Positions 17,940 to 27,746 of a DNA stretch of 64,000 nt are shown piece by piece; position 1 is the first letter of the stretch, and each line of letters opens with the position of its first letter. The notes beneath the pieces were generated by a model. The model searched no databases. It had not been told where the DNA came from and saw only the letters and a list, made by a program, of their open reading frames with translations. Source of the stretch: [Clostridium] polysaccharolyticum (GTDB lineage: Bacteria > Bacillota > Clostridia > Lachnospirales > Lachnospiraceae); NCBI RefSeq assembly GCF_900111595.1, contig NZ_FOHN01000003.1, positions 1 through 64,000 of the forward strand, in the 5' to 3' direction. Both the position numbers and the translations under genes were made by a program.

Positions 17940-19307
17940 ATGCTTGAAAATGACAAGAAAATGGATAGCTTAATTAAGGAATACGCTGGTTATTGCCAAA
18001 ACACATTTCAAATTGATCCTGAATTGTATACAAAGTATGAAGTAAAAAGAGGATTACGGGATATTAGTGGAAAAGGCGTGTTAGCAGGACTGACGGATAT
18101 TTCGGAGATCCGTTCTTATACCATAGTAGACAGTGAGATAGTTCCTTGTGATGGAAAACTGTTTTATCAGGGGATTGACATTGAAGATATTGTACATGGT
18201 TTTATAAAAGAAGATCGTTTAGGATTTGAAGAGACCGTTTATCTTCTTTTATTTGGCCATCTTCCAAAGAATGAGGAATTAACTTCTTTTTGTGAATTAT
18301 TATCTTCTTATCGTGAAACATTGCCTACTGGTTTTGTTCGTGACATAATTATGAAAGCACCGAGTAAGGATATGATGAATACATTAGCTAGAAGTGTTTT
18401 AACACTATATGCTTATGATGATAATGCAGATGATACTTCGATTGAAAATGTTCTTCGCCAATGCATGCAGCTAATAGCACTTTTTCCAATGTTATGCGTA
18501 TACGGATATCAGGCATATAGCCACTATCATGATGGCAACAGTCTGTTTATTCATCAGCCGGTAAGAGAGTTTTCTACTGCAGAAAATATTCTGCATATGT
18601 TAAGGCAAGACAGTTACTTTACTCCATTAGAAGCGAAGATATTGGATTTGGCATTGGTATTGCATGCGGAGCATGGTGGAGGCAATAACTCTACATTTAC
18701 TACTCATGTAGTTACTTCATCTGGTACAGATACTTATTCTTCAGTAGCAGCATCTTTAGGTTCTCTTAAAGGGCCAAGACATGGCGGGGCAAATATTAAA
18801 GTGGTGCATATGATTGAAGATATGAAGCAGAAGGTAAAAGACTGGACAGACGAAGAAGAAGTAAAACAGTATCTTTCAGACCTGCTGAATAAAAAAGCAT
18901 TTGATAAGGCTGGCCTGATTTATGGAATGGGTCACGCAGTATATTCCATATCAGATCCTAGAGCAAGAGTATTCAAAAGCTTTGTGGAACGGTTATCGGT
19001 AGAAAAAGGCATGACAGAAGAATTTGGTCTGTATTCTATGGTAGAAAGGCTTGCACCTGAAGTAATTGCAAAAGAGAGACGCATTTATAAAGGCGTTAGT
19101 GCCAATGTAGACTTTTACAGCGGATTCGTATATAATATGCTTGGTTTGCCAACAGAGCTGTTTACACCAATATTTGCGATGGCACGTATTGCAGGATGGT
19201 CAGCACACCGTATAGAAGAAATTATTAATGATGGTAAAATTATAAGACCAGGTTATAAGAGTGTATCAGCCCACAAGGCGTATTGTCCAATGGACGAAAG
19301 AAAATAG
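17940..19307 (+). CDS. gltA: Citrate (Si)-synthase
   Basis: A 455-residue type II citrate synthase that condenses oxaloacetate and acetyl-CoA, feeding 2-oxoglutarate and glutamate synthesis in anaerobes. Seen: FYQGIDIEDIVHGF, the catalytic HAEHGGGNNSTFTTHVVTSS, LKGPRHGGAN and GMGHAVY. An N-terminal extension (1-45) before the fold is usual for this clostridial clade. ATG 17940 is chosen for its AGGAG site; the frame extends seven codons upstream. No aconitase or isocitrate dehydrogenase is adjacent. Confidence 0.94.
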   Translation: MLENDKKMDSLIKEYAGYCQNTFQIDPELYTKYEVKRGLRDISGKGVLAGLTDISEIRSYTIVDSEIVPCDGKLFYQGIDIEDIVHGFIKEDRLGFEETVYLLLFGHLPKNEELTSFCELLSSYRETLPTGFVRDIIMKAPSKDMMNTLARSVLTLYAYDDNADDTSIENVLRQCMQLIALFPMLCVYGYQAYSHYHDGNSLFIHQPVREFSTAENILHMLRQDSYFTPLEAKILDLALVLHAEHGGGNNSTFTTHVVTSSGTDTYSSVAASLGSLKGPRHGGANIKVVHMIEDMKQKVKDWTDEEEVKQYLSDLLNKKAFDKAGLIYGMGHAVYSISDPRARVFKSFVERLSVEKGMTEEFGLYSMVERLAPEVIAKERRIYKGVSANVDFYSGFVYNMLGLPTELFTPIFAMARIAGWSAHRIEEIINDGKIIRPGYKSVSAHKAYCPMDERK

Positions 19308-19341
19308 GATAGATATAACGTGTAGGAAAGAAGAAAAAAGC

Positions 19342-20133
19342 ATGAATCAGATACCACAGGCTATATTGAAAACAAAGGCTATAGGAAAAAAGATATTTTA
19401 TTTTGATGAGATTGATTCAACCAATCTGGAAGCAAAGAAACATAAAGAAGAAGTGGATAGTAATGGAATGGTGTTTTTGGCAGAGCAGCAGAATCAGGGC
19501 AGAGGAAGGCTGGGACGGACCTGGGTGTCTCCAAAGGAAACAGGAATCTGGATGAGCATTTTGTTAAAACCAGATTTCGATGCCCAATTAGCGTCTCAGG
19601 TTACACTCTTAGCGGCACTTGCAGCAGCAGATGCCATTCGGCAGGCAACGAAGCAGGATTGTCGAATAAAATGGCCTAATGACCTTGTTCTCAATGGGAA
19701 GAAAGTCTGTGGTATTTTAACGGAAATGGGAGCTTGTGATGGACAAGTGCAGTACATGGTTGCAGGAATTGGGATTAATGTAAATACAGAGTGGTTTCCA
19801 GAAGAAATTAAGGAAACAGCTTCATCTTTAAGGATAGAAGGTGGAATCGTTTATTCACGGGAAGAGATCATTGCAGAACTGCTAAATAGCTTTGAAGTAT
19901 ACTATGATGAGTTTTGTGCAAGTGGAAGTTTAAGGAGTGTTGTAAATTACTATAATTCGCTGTTGATCAATAAAGGGAAAAAAGTTAAAATAGTAGAAGC
20001 TGTGAAGACAGACATTGGAATTGCCCTTGGAATTGATGAAACAGGTGGACTTAAAGTGCAGACAGAGGATGGAGAAGAACGAACCATTATATCAGGAGAA
20101 GTGTCCGTTCGTGGTTTGTATGGATATGTCTAA
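19342..20133 (+). CDS. birA: Biotin-[acetyl-CoA-carboxylase] ligase
   Basis: A 263-residue biotin protein ligase that forms biotinyl-AMP and transfers biotin to carboxylase carriers. Seen: the biotin/AMP loop GRGRLGRTWVSP, KWPNDLVLNGKKVCGIL and GIGINVN, plus a small C-terminal SH3-like domain. The N-terminal helix-turn-helix of regulatory BirA is absent, so this form should not act as a repressor. The ATG at 19342 follows AGGAAAGAAG; the frame is open upstream into the citrate synthase gene. It starts the run birA-unknown-Dabb-coaX-dusB-pfp. Confidence 0.93.
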   Translation: MNQIPQAILKTKAIGKKIFYFDEIDSTNLEAKKHKEEVDSNGMVFLAEQQNQGRGRLGRTWVSPKETGIWMSILLKPDFDAQLASQVTLLAALAAADAIRQATKQDCRIKWPNDLVLNGKKVCGILTEMGACDGQVQYMVAGIGINVNTEWFPEEIKETASSLRIEGGIVYSREEIIAELLNSFEVYYDEFCASGSLRSVVNYYNSLLINKGKKVKIVEAVKTDIGIALGIDETGGLKVQTEDGEERTIISGEVSVRGLYGYV

Positions 20134-20202
20134 TGTTTTGAAAGCACAGAACAGGCAAGATTATGAGTAGACTATGCAAAATCCGCTTGTGGAGGTATTT
20201 AG

Positions 20203-20553
20203 ATGGATTTAGAAAATAGAGTGTTATGTGCGTCTAGTGCGTATGAGGAAAAATATTATTTTAATGAGTTTTATTCAGGAATTCCAACAGCAATTCAGGA
20301 AGAACTGCAGATTATGTGTGTGACATTCACATCGGAAGTTGGTGGAATTTTAAGTCTGGAATATGATGAAGAAGGTAATTTATCACTATCCGTGGCAGCA
20401 GATGAAGGGGATCTGCTTTATGATGAAATCGGTAGTGGTTTAAAGATAAAAGAAATGCAGAGAAATAAGAATGAGCTGTTTGAAGCACTTGAAACTTACT
20501 ACAAGGTTTTTATATTAAAACAGGATTTATCAAGTTTGATAGAGGAAGACTGA
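20203..20553 (+). CDS. Conserved small protein (probably DUF6145)
   Basis: A 116-residue acidic protein without signal peptide or membrane segment. It resembles a small family conserved next to birA and coaX in Lachnospiraceae; I believe it is catalogued as DUF6145, from memory only. It shows an alternating strand/helix pattern with Tyr-rich N-terminus (SSAYEEKYYFNEFYSGIP) and an acidic C-terminus (SSLIEED). A GGAGG site precedes the ATG. Function unknown. Confidence 0.65.
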   Translation: MDLENRVLCASSAYEEKYYFNEFYSGIPTAIQEELQIMCVTFTSEVGGILSLEYDEEGNLSLSVAADEGDLLYDEIGSGLKIKEMQRNKNELFEALETYYKVFILKQDLSSLIEED

Positions 20554-20579
20554 AATCAAAATCTGAAAGGAGAAATGTC

Positions 20580-20885
20580 ATGATTAGACATATCGTTTTA
20601 TTTGATTTTGCCAAAGAGGCAGAAGGGAAAACAGCTATTGAAAATGCAGTGATTGCAAAAGATATGCTGTTAGCATTGCAAGATAAGATCCATGTTCTTA
20701 GAAGAATGGAAGTTGGGATTAATGAACAAGGTGCAGATGAAACTAATTATACGTTAAGCCTGACTTGTGATTTTGACTCTTTAGAAGATCTGCAGATTTA
20801 TCAGACACATCCAGAGCACTTAAAAGTAGGAAGCTTTATTGGAAAGGTAAAAACACGGAGAAGCTGTGTGGATTATGAAATTTAG
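20580..20885 (+). CDS. Dabb-family (stress-responsive A/B barrel) protein
   Basis: A 101-residue protein with the Dabb fold: it begins [11 protein letters not shown] and carries the terminal YQTHPEHL segment. Such proteins form dimeric alpha-beta barrels; the role here is unknown. AAAGGAG precedes the ATG. It is co-directional with its neighbours, with 27 bp upstream and 11 bp downstream. Confidence 0.85.
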   Translation: MIRHIVLFDFAKEAEGKTAIENAVIAKDMLLALQDKIHVLRRMEVGINEQGADETNYTLSLTCDFDSLEDLQIYQTHPEHLKVGSFIGKVKTRRSCVDYEI

Positions 20886-20896
20886 GGTGGGAGCAT

Positions 20897-21664
20897 ATGA
20901 TTTTAACAGTAGATATCGGAAATACAAATATAACAATTGGAATGTTTGAAGGAAATAAAGTAGTTGGAACATTTCGGATGACCACAAACATCGTAAGAAC
21001 ATCGGATGAATATGGCATTTTCATAAAAGATGTTATTCGTGCAAAAGGATTTGATGGTGATGTAGAAGGTGTCATTATTTCAAGCGTTGTGCCAAAGATT
21101 ATGTATTCTTTTGAAAATGGAATTATCAAATACCTGAATACAAAGCCAATCTGTGTAGGCGTTGGAACAAAAACAGGGATTCGTATAGAGGCCAGAAATC
21201 CTTCCGAAGTAGGGGCAGATCGTATTGTAGATGCAGTGGCAGCATATGATTTATACGGTGGTCCAGTTCTTGTTATTGATTTTGGAACAGCAACTACATT
21301 TGATGTGGTTTCAGAAGAAGGTGCTTTTATTGCAGCGATTACCTGTCCGGGAATCAAGCTGGCAGCTAATGCATTATGGTCTGGAACAGCAAAACTTCCA
21401 GAAGTGGAAATCAAGAAGCCATCTTCTATTTTAGCGAAAGATACAATAACAAGTATGCAGGCTGGATTAGTTTATGGATATATTGGACAAACTGAGTATA
21501 TTATAAAAAAGGTGAAAGAGGAGTTAGATGTAGAAGAACTTCGTATCGTAGCAACTGGCGGGTTAGGAAAAATAATAGTGGATGAAACAGACTTAATTGA
21601 TGTTTATGACCCAGACCTGACCTTATACGGATTGAAGTTAATTTACGATAAAAATAAAAGGTAG
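20897..21664 (+). CDS. coaX: Type III pantothenate kinase
   Basis: A 255-residue ASKHA-fold kinase that phosphorylates pantothenate in the first step of CoA synthesis. Seen: the N-terminal phosphate loop [21 protein letters not shown], the [11 protein letters not shown] phosphate motif and ATGGLG near the C-terminus. Length is standard. It sits six bases upstream of dusB in the birA-pfp run. Confidence 0.95.
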   Translation: MILTVDIGNTNITIGMFEGNKVVGTFRMTTNIVRTSDEYGIFIKDVIRAKGFDGDVEGVIISSVVPKIMYSFENGIIKYLNTKPICVGVGTKTGIRIEARNPSEVGADRIVDAVAAYDLYGGPVLVIDFGTATTFDVVSEEGAFIAAITCPGIKLAANALWSGTAKLPEVEIKKPSSILAKDTITSMQAGLVYGYIGQTEYIIKKVKEELDVEELRIVATGGLGKIIVDETDLIDVYDPDLTLYGLKLIYDKNKR

Positions 21665-21669
21665 TTAGA

Positions 21670-22656
21670 ATGAGTTTACAGATAGGAAATGTCAAAATAG
21701 ATGGAAACTTAGCACTAGGACCTATGGCAGGCGTAACAGACCTGCCATTTCGTGTGTTATGTAAAGAACAGGGGGCAGACCTGATTTACACGGAAATGGT
21801 AAGTGCGAAAGGCATATATTATAAAAATAAAAACACAGATGCATTGTTAGAAATTGATGAGAGTGAGAGACCAGTTGCATTGCAGCTTTTCGGTTCAGAT
21901 CCTGAAATAATGGGGAGTATGGCAGCACAGATTGAGTATAGGAATTTTGATATTCTAGATATTAATATGGGCTGTCCAGTTCCTAAGGTAGTGAACAATG
22001 GAGAAGGTTCCGCTATGTTAAAGACTCCTAAGTTAGCAGGAGAAGTAGTGGAAGCTGTTGCAAAATCAATCAAAAAGCCAGTATCCGTTAAATTTCGAAT
22101 TGGTTTTGAAGGAATAGATGAAAATATTGTAGACTTTGCAAAGCGAATGGAAGCAAGTGGAGCAAAATTAATTGCTGTTCACGGAAGAACAAGGGCACAA
22201 TATTATAGTGGGACTGCAGACTGGGATATCATAAGACAGATAAAGAAGGCAGTTTCCATACCAGTTCTGGGAAATGGTGATGTGTTCACACCACAGGATG
22301 CAAAAGCAATGTTAGAACAGACCGAGTGCGATGGGATTATGATTGCAAGGGGCGTTCGAGGGAATCCGTGGTTATTTAAAGAGGTTAAAGCATATTTGGA
22401 ACATGGGGAATTGATTCCAAAACCAAGCTGTGAAGAATTAGTTGGAATGGTGCTTCGTCATGGAAGGCTTCAAGTGAAGTGGAAAGGCGAAAATATTGGT
22501 ATTAAAGAGATGAGAAAACATGTGGCATGGTATACAACGGGGTATAAAAATTCAGCAAAGTTAAGAAGCAAAGTAAATGAAATTAATACGTATGCAGATT
22601 TAGAGAAAGTCATGTATACGTTTTTGGATATGAACCAGAAGACACAAACGTTTTAA
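21670..22656 (+). CDS. dusB: tRNA-dihydrouridine synthase
   Basis: A 328-residue flavoenzyme that reduces uridine to dihydrouridine in tRNA. The TIM barrel shows GPMAGVTDLPFR, the catalytic cysteine in DINMGCPVPKV, HGRTRAQYYSG and GNGDVFTP for FMN phosphate binding. A helical C-terminal domain follows. It belongs to the DusB-like clade by sequence feel. It lies close to coaX upstream and the phosphofructokinase downstream. Confidence 0.93.
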   Translation: MSLQIGNVKIDGNLALGPMAGVTDLPFRVLCKEQGADLIYTEMVSAKGIYYKNKNTDALLEIDESERPVALQLFGSDPEIMGSMAAQIEYRNFDILDINMGCPVPKVVNNGEGSAMLKTPKLAGEVVEAVAKSIKKPVSVKFRIGFEGIDENIVDFAKRMEASGAKLIAVHGRTRAQYYSGTADWDIIRQIKKAVSIPVLGNGDVFTPQDAKAMLEQTECDGIMIARGVRGNPWLFKEVKAYLEHGELIPKPSCEELVGMVLRHGRLQVKWKGENIGIKEMRKHVAWYTTGYKNSAKLRSKVNEINTYADLEKVMYTFLDMNQKTQTF

Positions 22657-22674
22657 ATCAGGAGGAATTATGGA

Positions 22675-23901
22675 ATGTCTAATCAAGTAAATCTTTTAGT
22701 GGCCCAGTCAGGAGGACCTACTGTCGCAATCAATGCAAGTCTTGCAGGCGTAATTAGCCAATCAATGGCAAGTGGAAAGATTGATAAAGTTTTCGGTGCA
22801 AAAAACGGAATACAAGGAGTATTGAAAGAAGAGCTTATTGTATTGTCTGACATATTTGATAATGAGGAGAAAATAAAAGATTTACAACATACGCCATCAA
22901 TGTATCTTGGGTCTTGCCGTTATAAGTTAAAAGATCCGCATCAAGATGAATCCGATTATTTAAGAATTATCGAAGTATTAAAAAAGCATAATGTAAAGTA
23001 TTTTTTTTATATTGGTGGAAATGATTCCATGGATACGGTTGCAAAGCTTTCAAAGTATGCAGAAGATATGAACGATGAAATTTATGTTATGGGGGTTCCA
23101 AAAACAATTGATAATGATTTAAGGGCAATTGACCATACACCAGGTTTTGGAAGTGCGGCGAAATATATTGCTACATCCATTTTAGAAATTGCACATGATA
23201 CAGCTATTTATGATATGGAAAGTGTTCTTATTGTTGAAATTATGGGAAGAAATGCAGGATGGCTTGCGGCATCTAGTGTGTTAGCCAGGACAGAGTATTC
23301 CACAGCACCAGATTTAATTTATCTTCCAGAAAGACCATTTTCCACAGCAAGTTTTGTAAATGACGTGCGCCAGCTTTTAAAAAAGAAAAAGCAGATTATC
23401 ATTGCTGTTTCAGAGGGGATCTGTGATGTAGAAGGAACCTATGTTTCTTCACAGGAGGCCAATACCGATCAGTTTGGACATGTTCGTTTAAGTGGAACAG
23501 GAAAGTACCTTGAACACTTGATTCATGATACTATTGGATGCAAGGTCCGTTCTGTGGAGTTAAGTGTATTGCAAAGATGTGCATCCCATATTGCGTCACG
23601 CACTGATTTAGAAGAAGCATTTGAGTTAGGAAAACGTGGAGTAGACTACGCTATGGAAGGTGCTACAGGCTATATGGTCAGATTGCTTCGTACTTGTGAG
23701 GAACCATATACAGTAGAGTATAGCATTGAAGATATTGATAAAATTGCCAATGAAGAACGAAGAGTGCCACAGGAATGGATCAATGAGTCTGGCAATGATG
23801 TTACAGAAGAAATGGTAACTTATCTGAAGCCGTTGATTCAAGGGGAAAGTTTTGTAACGTATCAAAATGGACTGCCAAGTTACCTGTTCATAAAGCTCTA
23901 G
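22675..23901 (+). CDS. pfp: Phosphofructokinase, pyrophosphate-type by key residues
   Basis: A 408-residue phosphofructokinase phosphorylating fructose 6-phosphate. Two diagnostic positions point to pyrophosphate rather than ATP as donor: Asp in IGGNDSMDT where ATP enzymes have Gly (GGDGS), and Lys in PKTIDNDL where ATP enzymes have PGTIDND. The catalytic TIDND Asp and MGRNAGW are present. GGN instead of GGD is a small deviation. A strong SD (AGGAGG) precedes the ATG. It is the last gene before a perfect 14-bp terminator. Donor assignment is by motif only. Confidence 0.88.
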   Translation: MSNQVNLLVAQSGGPTVAINASLAGVISQSMASGKIDKVFGAKNGIQGVLKEELIVLSDIFDNEEKIKDLQHTPSMYLGSCRYKLKDPHQDESDYLRIIEVLKKHNVKYFFYIGGNDSMDTVAKLSKYAEDMNDEIYVMGVPKTIDNDLRAIDHTPGFGSAAKYIATSILEIAHDTAIYDMESVLIVEIMGRNAGWLAASSVLARTEYSTAPDLIYLPERPFSTASFVNDVRQLLKKKKQIIIAVSEGICDVEGTYVSSQEANTDQFGHVRLSGTGKYLEHLIHDTIGCKVRSVELSVLQRCASHIASRTDLEEAFELGKRGVDYAMEGATGYMVRLLRTCEEPYTVEYSIEDIDKIANEERRVPQEWINESGNDVTEEMVTYLKPLIQGESFVTYQNGLPSYLFIKL

Positions 23902-23957
23902 ATGAGATCTAGAAAACAAAGCAAACGAGATTGCATACTAGTAGATATAAACAAAGG

Positions 23958-23990
23958 AATATGAATAAGCAAATACTGCTTATTCATATT
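23958..23990 (+). terminator. Terminator after pfp
   Basis: A perfect 14-bp stem AATATGAATAAGCA / TGCTTATTCATATT with a 5-base loop. Confidence 0.75.
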
Positions 23991-24022
23991 TCACAAAATT
24001 TTAAGTTTTTCAAGGTTTCTAT

Positions 24023-24051
24023 TTGATTTTTTTAAGAAAAGAGAGTAATAT
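24023..24051 (+). promoter_or_regulatory. Possible promoter of asd
   Basis: TTGATT (24023-24028), 17 bases, TAATAT (24046-24051). A TATACT three bases further on gives a worse spacing. Confidence 0.35.
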
Positions 24052-24158
24052 ACTTAATACAAAGACAAATGTTCGCGTATGAAAAACAGCAGAGGAAAGT
24101 TTGTATGCGAGAATATTTATATTACATACAACATCATAAGGGAAAGAGGGATTTTATT

Positions 24159-25244
24159 ATGAGTGAAAGATTAAGAGTAGGTATTTTAGGTGCAACAGGA
24201 ATGGTTGGCCAAAGATTCATTGCACTGTTAGAGAATCATCCTTGGTTTGAAGTAGTTACGGTAGCTGCAAGTCCAAGAAGTGCAGGAAAAACCTATGAAG
24301 AAGCTGTTGGCGGACGTTGGAAAATGGATACACCAATGCCAGAAGCAGTGAAGAATTTAGTAGTAATGAACGTAAATGAAGTAGAAAAAGTAAGCAGTTC
24401 GGTTGATTTTGTTTTTAGTGCTGTAGATATGTCTAAAGATGAAATTAAGGCAATTGAGGAAGCTTATGCAAAAACAGAAACACCTGTTGTTTCTAACAAC
24501 AGTGCACATAGATGGACACCAGATGTTCCAATGATTATTCCAGAAGTAAACCCAGATCATGTTGAGGTTATCCAATATCAGAAAGAGCGTCTAGGAACTA
24601 AGAAAGGTTTTGTGGCAGTAAAACCGAACTGTTCTATCCAGAGTTACACACCAGCTTTAGATGCATTAAAGGAATTTGGTCCAAAGCTTGTAGTAGCAAC
24701 AACATACCAGGCTATTTCCGGTGCAGGAAAAACCTTTAAGGACTGGCCAGAAATGGTTGAAAATGTTATTCCTTACATTGGTGGAGAAGAAGAAAAGAGT
24801 GAACAGGAACCTCTTAAAATCTGGGGCCATATTGAAGATGGCAAGATCGTAAAGGCAGAAGGACCAGTTATCACAACACAGTGTATCCGTGTACCAGTTT
24901 TAAATGGCCATACAGCAGCAGTATTTGTTAATTTTGAAAAGAAACCTACAAAGGAGCAGATTATTGAATGCTGGAGAAATTACAGTGGACTTCCACAGGA
25001 ACTTGGTTTACCAAGTGCTCCTAAGAACTTTATCCAGTACCTTGAAGAAGACAACCGTCCACAGGTAAAATTAGATGTGGATTATGAAAATGGATTTGGT
25101 GTTTCTTTAGGAAGATTAAGAGAAGACAGTGTATTTGATTACAAATTCGTTGGTTTATCCCACAATACAGTCCGTGGTGCTGCAGGTGGTGCGGTATTAT
25201 ATGCAGAGTTATTAAAAGCAAAAGGCTTTATTGAGAAGAAATAA
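24159..25244 (+). CDS. asd: Aspartate-semialdehyde dehydrogenase (archaeal/fungal type)
   Basis: A 361-residue enzyme that reduces aspartyl phosphate to aspartate semialdehyde, the branch point to lysine, threonine and methionine. Seen: the NADP fold start VGILGATGMVGQRF, the SNNSAH segment, the catalytic cysteine in KPNCSIQSY, the AISGAGKTF loop and the acid-base His region VPVLNGHTAAVFVNF. PNCSIQ and the overall length fit the archaeal/fungal-type clade found in many Clostridia. ATG 24159 follows AAGAGGG. The frame is open 30 codons upstream, but those lack a ribosome site and look non-coding. Confidence 0.94.
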   Translation: MSERLRVGILGATGMVGQRFIALLENHPWFEVVTVAASPRSAGKTYEEAVGGRWKMDTPMPEAVKNLVVMNVNEVEKVSSSVDFVFSAVDMSKDEIKAIEEAYAKTETPVVSNNSAHRWTPDVPMIIPEVNPDHVEVIQYQKERLGTKKGFVAVKPNCSIQSYTPALDALKEFGPKLVVATTYQAISGAGKTFKDWPEMVENVIPYIGGEEEKSEQEPLKIWGHIEDGKIVKAEGPVITTQCIRVPVLNGHTAAVFVNFEKKPTKEQIIECWRNYSGLPQELGLPSAPKNFIQYLEEDNRPQVKLDVDYENGFGVSLGRLREDSVFDYKFVGLSHNTVRGAAGGAVLYAELLKAKGFIEKK

Positions 25245-25259
25245 TAAAACATATTGATA

Positions 25260-25304
25260 AAAAGGAAAGCATTCCATATTTTTTCAATGGAATGCTTTCC
25301 TTTT
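25260..25304. terminator. Strong bidirectional terminator
   Basis: A perfect 18-bp stem AAAAGGAAAGCATTCCAT / ATGGAATGCTTTCCTTTT with a 9-base loop, T-rich on both strands, between the converging asd and minus-strand membrane protein genes. The 3' arm touches the stop codon of the minus-strand gene. Confidence 0.9.
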
Positions 25305-26118
25305 ATTTTTCAGGCAGATCGAATAGATATCTTATAAATGCAATCGTATTTTCCTTATTAGGTGAATTAAAGGTAACAGTTAATACGGGATGATCCTCGT
25401 AACCGCCCAGTTCTTTATACTTTTTACAATCCGATAAATCAATGCCAAATAAATATGGGTCACCGGATTCATAAGCAGGACTGTCTGTACCATTCATGAT
25501 TTCATCAAATGAGATCTGGTTGTCTTTGCTGGTATCGTCACTGTTTGCATTGGTGGATGCCAGAATCAGTTTATCAGATAAAGCGGATTTTATATCATTT
25601 GGAAGATAAACCTCCAGGTTTTTCAGATTCCCGTAATAAGCATGTCTCCTAAAGTCTTCTGGAGATGCAACGATAACGTCAATAGCACCCGTATACATAA
25701 GCGTAGTTAGTTTTTCATCACCAGACATTGGAGAGCCGTTACCTGCTTGAAAATAAAAGTTATCATCAATATTCACAAGATGGTATTTATCCCCATGGAA
25801 CTGTTCTGCCAATTCATCGTGCATGTGGTTGACTGCATCGTCATTTAATTCATCCATAAGGACAGCAACGTATAAAATCTCTTTTTTATGAGGACCAAAT
25901 ACTACAGTTCCTAAGTAGATTACAAATGCTGCAACTACTAGTATTATCGCAGATTTTAAGAGATAATAGTCTTTGATAAATTCCCATTTTTCTTTTGTAC
26001 TAAGTTTTTTCCAAGTTTCTTTTACCTTGGGTTCTTCTTGCCTGTTATTATAAATAGAAGCATCGTCATCTAAAACTGTTTTTTTAACTTCGTTTTCCTG
26101 CTGTTTTTTCTGTTCCAT
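25303..26118 (-). CDS. Single-pass membrane protein of unknown function
   Basis: A 271-residue protein. A charged cytoplasmic N-terminus (1-58) leads into one hydrophobic segment near 59-80 (SAIILVVAAFVIYLGTVVF). An extracytoplasmic domain of about 190 residues follows, with strands and helices (ILYVAVLMDELNDDAV; DVIVASPEDFRRHAYYG) that recall periplasmic-binding-like folds, without a recognisable motif. It is not lipid-modified. The ATG at 26118 has AAAGGA well placed; ATG 26127 is also in frame. It stands between terminators as a monocistronic unit. I do not recognise a function. Confidence 0.7.
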   Translation of the reverse strand: MEQKKQQENEVKKTVLDDDASIYNNRQEEPKVKETWKKLSTKEKWEFIKDYYLLKSAIILVVAAFVIYLGTVVFGPHKKEILYVAVLMDELNDDAVNHMHDELAEQFHGDKYHLVNIDDNFYFQAGNGSPMSGDEKLTTLMYTGAIDVIVASPEDFRRHAYYGNLKNLEVYLPNDIKSALSDKLILASTNANSDDTSKDNQISFDEIMNGTDSPAYESGDPYLFGIDLSDCKKYKELGGYEDHPVLTVTFNSPNKENTIAFIRYLFDLPEK

Positions 26119-26234
26119 AACACCCATCCTTTTGTATGTAGTTTACTTAATATAGTGTATCATAGAGGCATGTATAAATAAACTCATATATTCTGAAATC
26201 TTTATAAATGATTTCAGACAGTGGAAGCATATAC

Positions 26235-26265
26235 AAAAGAACCCCCACAATGTGAGGGCTCCTTT
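26235..26265 (-). terminator. Terminator of the glnK-amtB operon
   Basis: Read on the minus strand, an AAGGAGCCCTCACA arm pairs with TGTGGGGGTTCTTTT, ending in a T run. It lies about 60 bases past the amtB stop. Confidence 0.75.
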
Positions 26266-26323
26266 GCTAGATTAATTAAGGGTATTACGATATGTATGTC
26301 AAGTCTATACGACTTACGAAACA

Positions 26324-27559
26324 CTAGATATTAGACTGGAAGTCTGCGTATGCACTACATCCATGTTCATGAACATCAAGTCCATCTTCTTCTTCCTGTC
26401 TTGTTACTCTTAGGCCAATTGTTTTGTTAATTGCAGTAAAGATGATGTAAGCGCTAATGAATACAAAAGCTCCAACAGCAGCAACACCTAAGCACTGAAT
26501 TCCAAAAAATTTAAATCCACCACCGTAGAAAACACCTTTTTCTGTATCAAACAGTCCTGTGAGAAGTGTACCAATAATACCACATGCCCAGTGAACACCA
26601 GTTGCACCAACAGGGTCATCAATTTTAAGAACACGGTCAACAAATTCAATTACCAATACTACAGCGGCACCACAGATAAGACCGATCATAATAGAACCCC
26701 AATAAGAAACACAGTCACATCCAGCAGTAATACCAACAAGACCTGCAAGAGAACCATTTAGTGTCATGGAAACATCAGGTTTTCCATAACGAATCCAAGT
26801 AAGAGCTAAAGCAACTAATGTAGCAGCTGCAGCGGCTAAGTTTGTAGTAATTGCAATATCACCAAGACTTGAGTTGGCTTCAACAGTAGAACCACAGTTA
26901 AATCCAAACCAGCAGAACCAGAGAATAAATACTCCTAATGCACCAATTGGAAGGTTGTGTCCTGGAATAGCCTGTGGTTTTCCATTTTTGCCATATTTAC
27001 CAATTCTAGGTCCAAGAATTTTAGCACCAACTAAGGCACACCAGCCACCAACTGCATGAACGGCAGTGGAACCAGCAAAGTCGTGGAAGCCTATGTCAGA
27101 TAACCAGCCTCCGCCCCAGATCCAGTGACCTGTAACGGGGTAGATAAAGATAGAAATACAAGCACTGTATACTAAGTATGCAGAGAATTTCGTACGCTCT
27201 GCCATTGCCCCAGATACGATAGTAGCAGCAGTAGCACAGAACACTGTCTGGAAAATTAAAAATACTCCAAGTGGCAAGCCATTATATAATCCATCAGCAT
27301 CTGCTAATTTAGAAGGATTGAAAAATCCGCTTGTTCCAATAACAGGATTGTCACCTCCGAACATAAGGGCAAAACCTATAATGAAGAAGAAAAGAGTTCC
27401 CATAACAAAATCCATCATATTCTTCATAATAATATTTCCAGAGTTCTTGGCTCTTGTAAAACCTGCCTCGACCATTGCAAAACCTGCTTGCATAAAATAG
27501 ACCAGAAATGCACCAAGCATTGTCCAGACGATATTTAAATAAAATTGTGTATCCTGCAT
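26324..27559 (-). CDS. amtB: Ammonium transporter AmtB
   Basis: A 411-residue, eleven-helix ammonium channel. Typical segments are seen: GFAMVEAGFTRAKNSGNIIMKN, FDFAGSTAVHAVGGW-like HDFAGSTAVHAVGGW, FNCGSTVEAN, and DDPVGATGVHWACGIIGTLLTG with the pore histidine pair. A cytoplasmic C-tail RQEEEDGLDVHEHG interacts with PII proteins in this family. The start has GAGAGG upstream. It is directly downstream of glnK, with a hairpin between. Confidence 0.96.
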   Translation of the reverse strand: MQDTQFYLNIVWTMLGAFLVYFMQAGFAMVEAGFTRAKNSGNIIMKNMMDFVMGTLFFFIIGFALMFGGDNPVIGTSGFFNPSKLADADGLYNGLPLGVFLIFQTVFCATAATIVSGAMAERTKFSAYLVYSACISIFIYPVTGHWIWGGGWLSDIGFHDFAGSTAVHAVGGWCALVGAKILGPRIGKYGKNGKPQAIPGHNLPIGALGVFILWFCWFGFNCGSTVEANSSLGDIAITTNLAAAAATLVALALTWIRYGKPDVSMTLNGSLAGLVGITAGCDCVSYWGSIMIGLICGAAVVLVIEFVDRVLKIDDPVGATGVHWACGIIGTLLTGLFDTEKGVFYGGGFKFFGIQCLGVAAVGAFVFISAYIIFTAINKTIGLRVTRQEEEDGLDVHEHGCSAYADFQSNI

Positions 27560-27671
27560 AATAACCTCTCTTTCTATGCGTTTGATGTTGTATTTCGATT
27601 AGGAATCAGCACGCATGATAAATAATTTTATTTCCGATTAATATTGTAGCTAGCATTTGAATGCTAAAGAG

Positions 27672-27709
27672 AAAGAGGACAACACTTTCTAAAAAGCATT
27701 ATCCTCTTT
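27672..27709 (-). terminator. Hairpin between glnK and amtB
   Basis: AAAGAGGA (27672-27679) / TCCTCTTT (27702-27709) with partial pairing further in. It may attenuate or stabilise the transcript between the PII gene and the transporter gene. Confidence 0.4.
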
Positions 27710-27746
27710 GATAATTTATTTTCCATATTCTATTACAAAGTATGTA

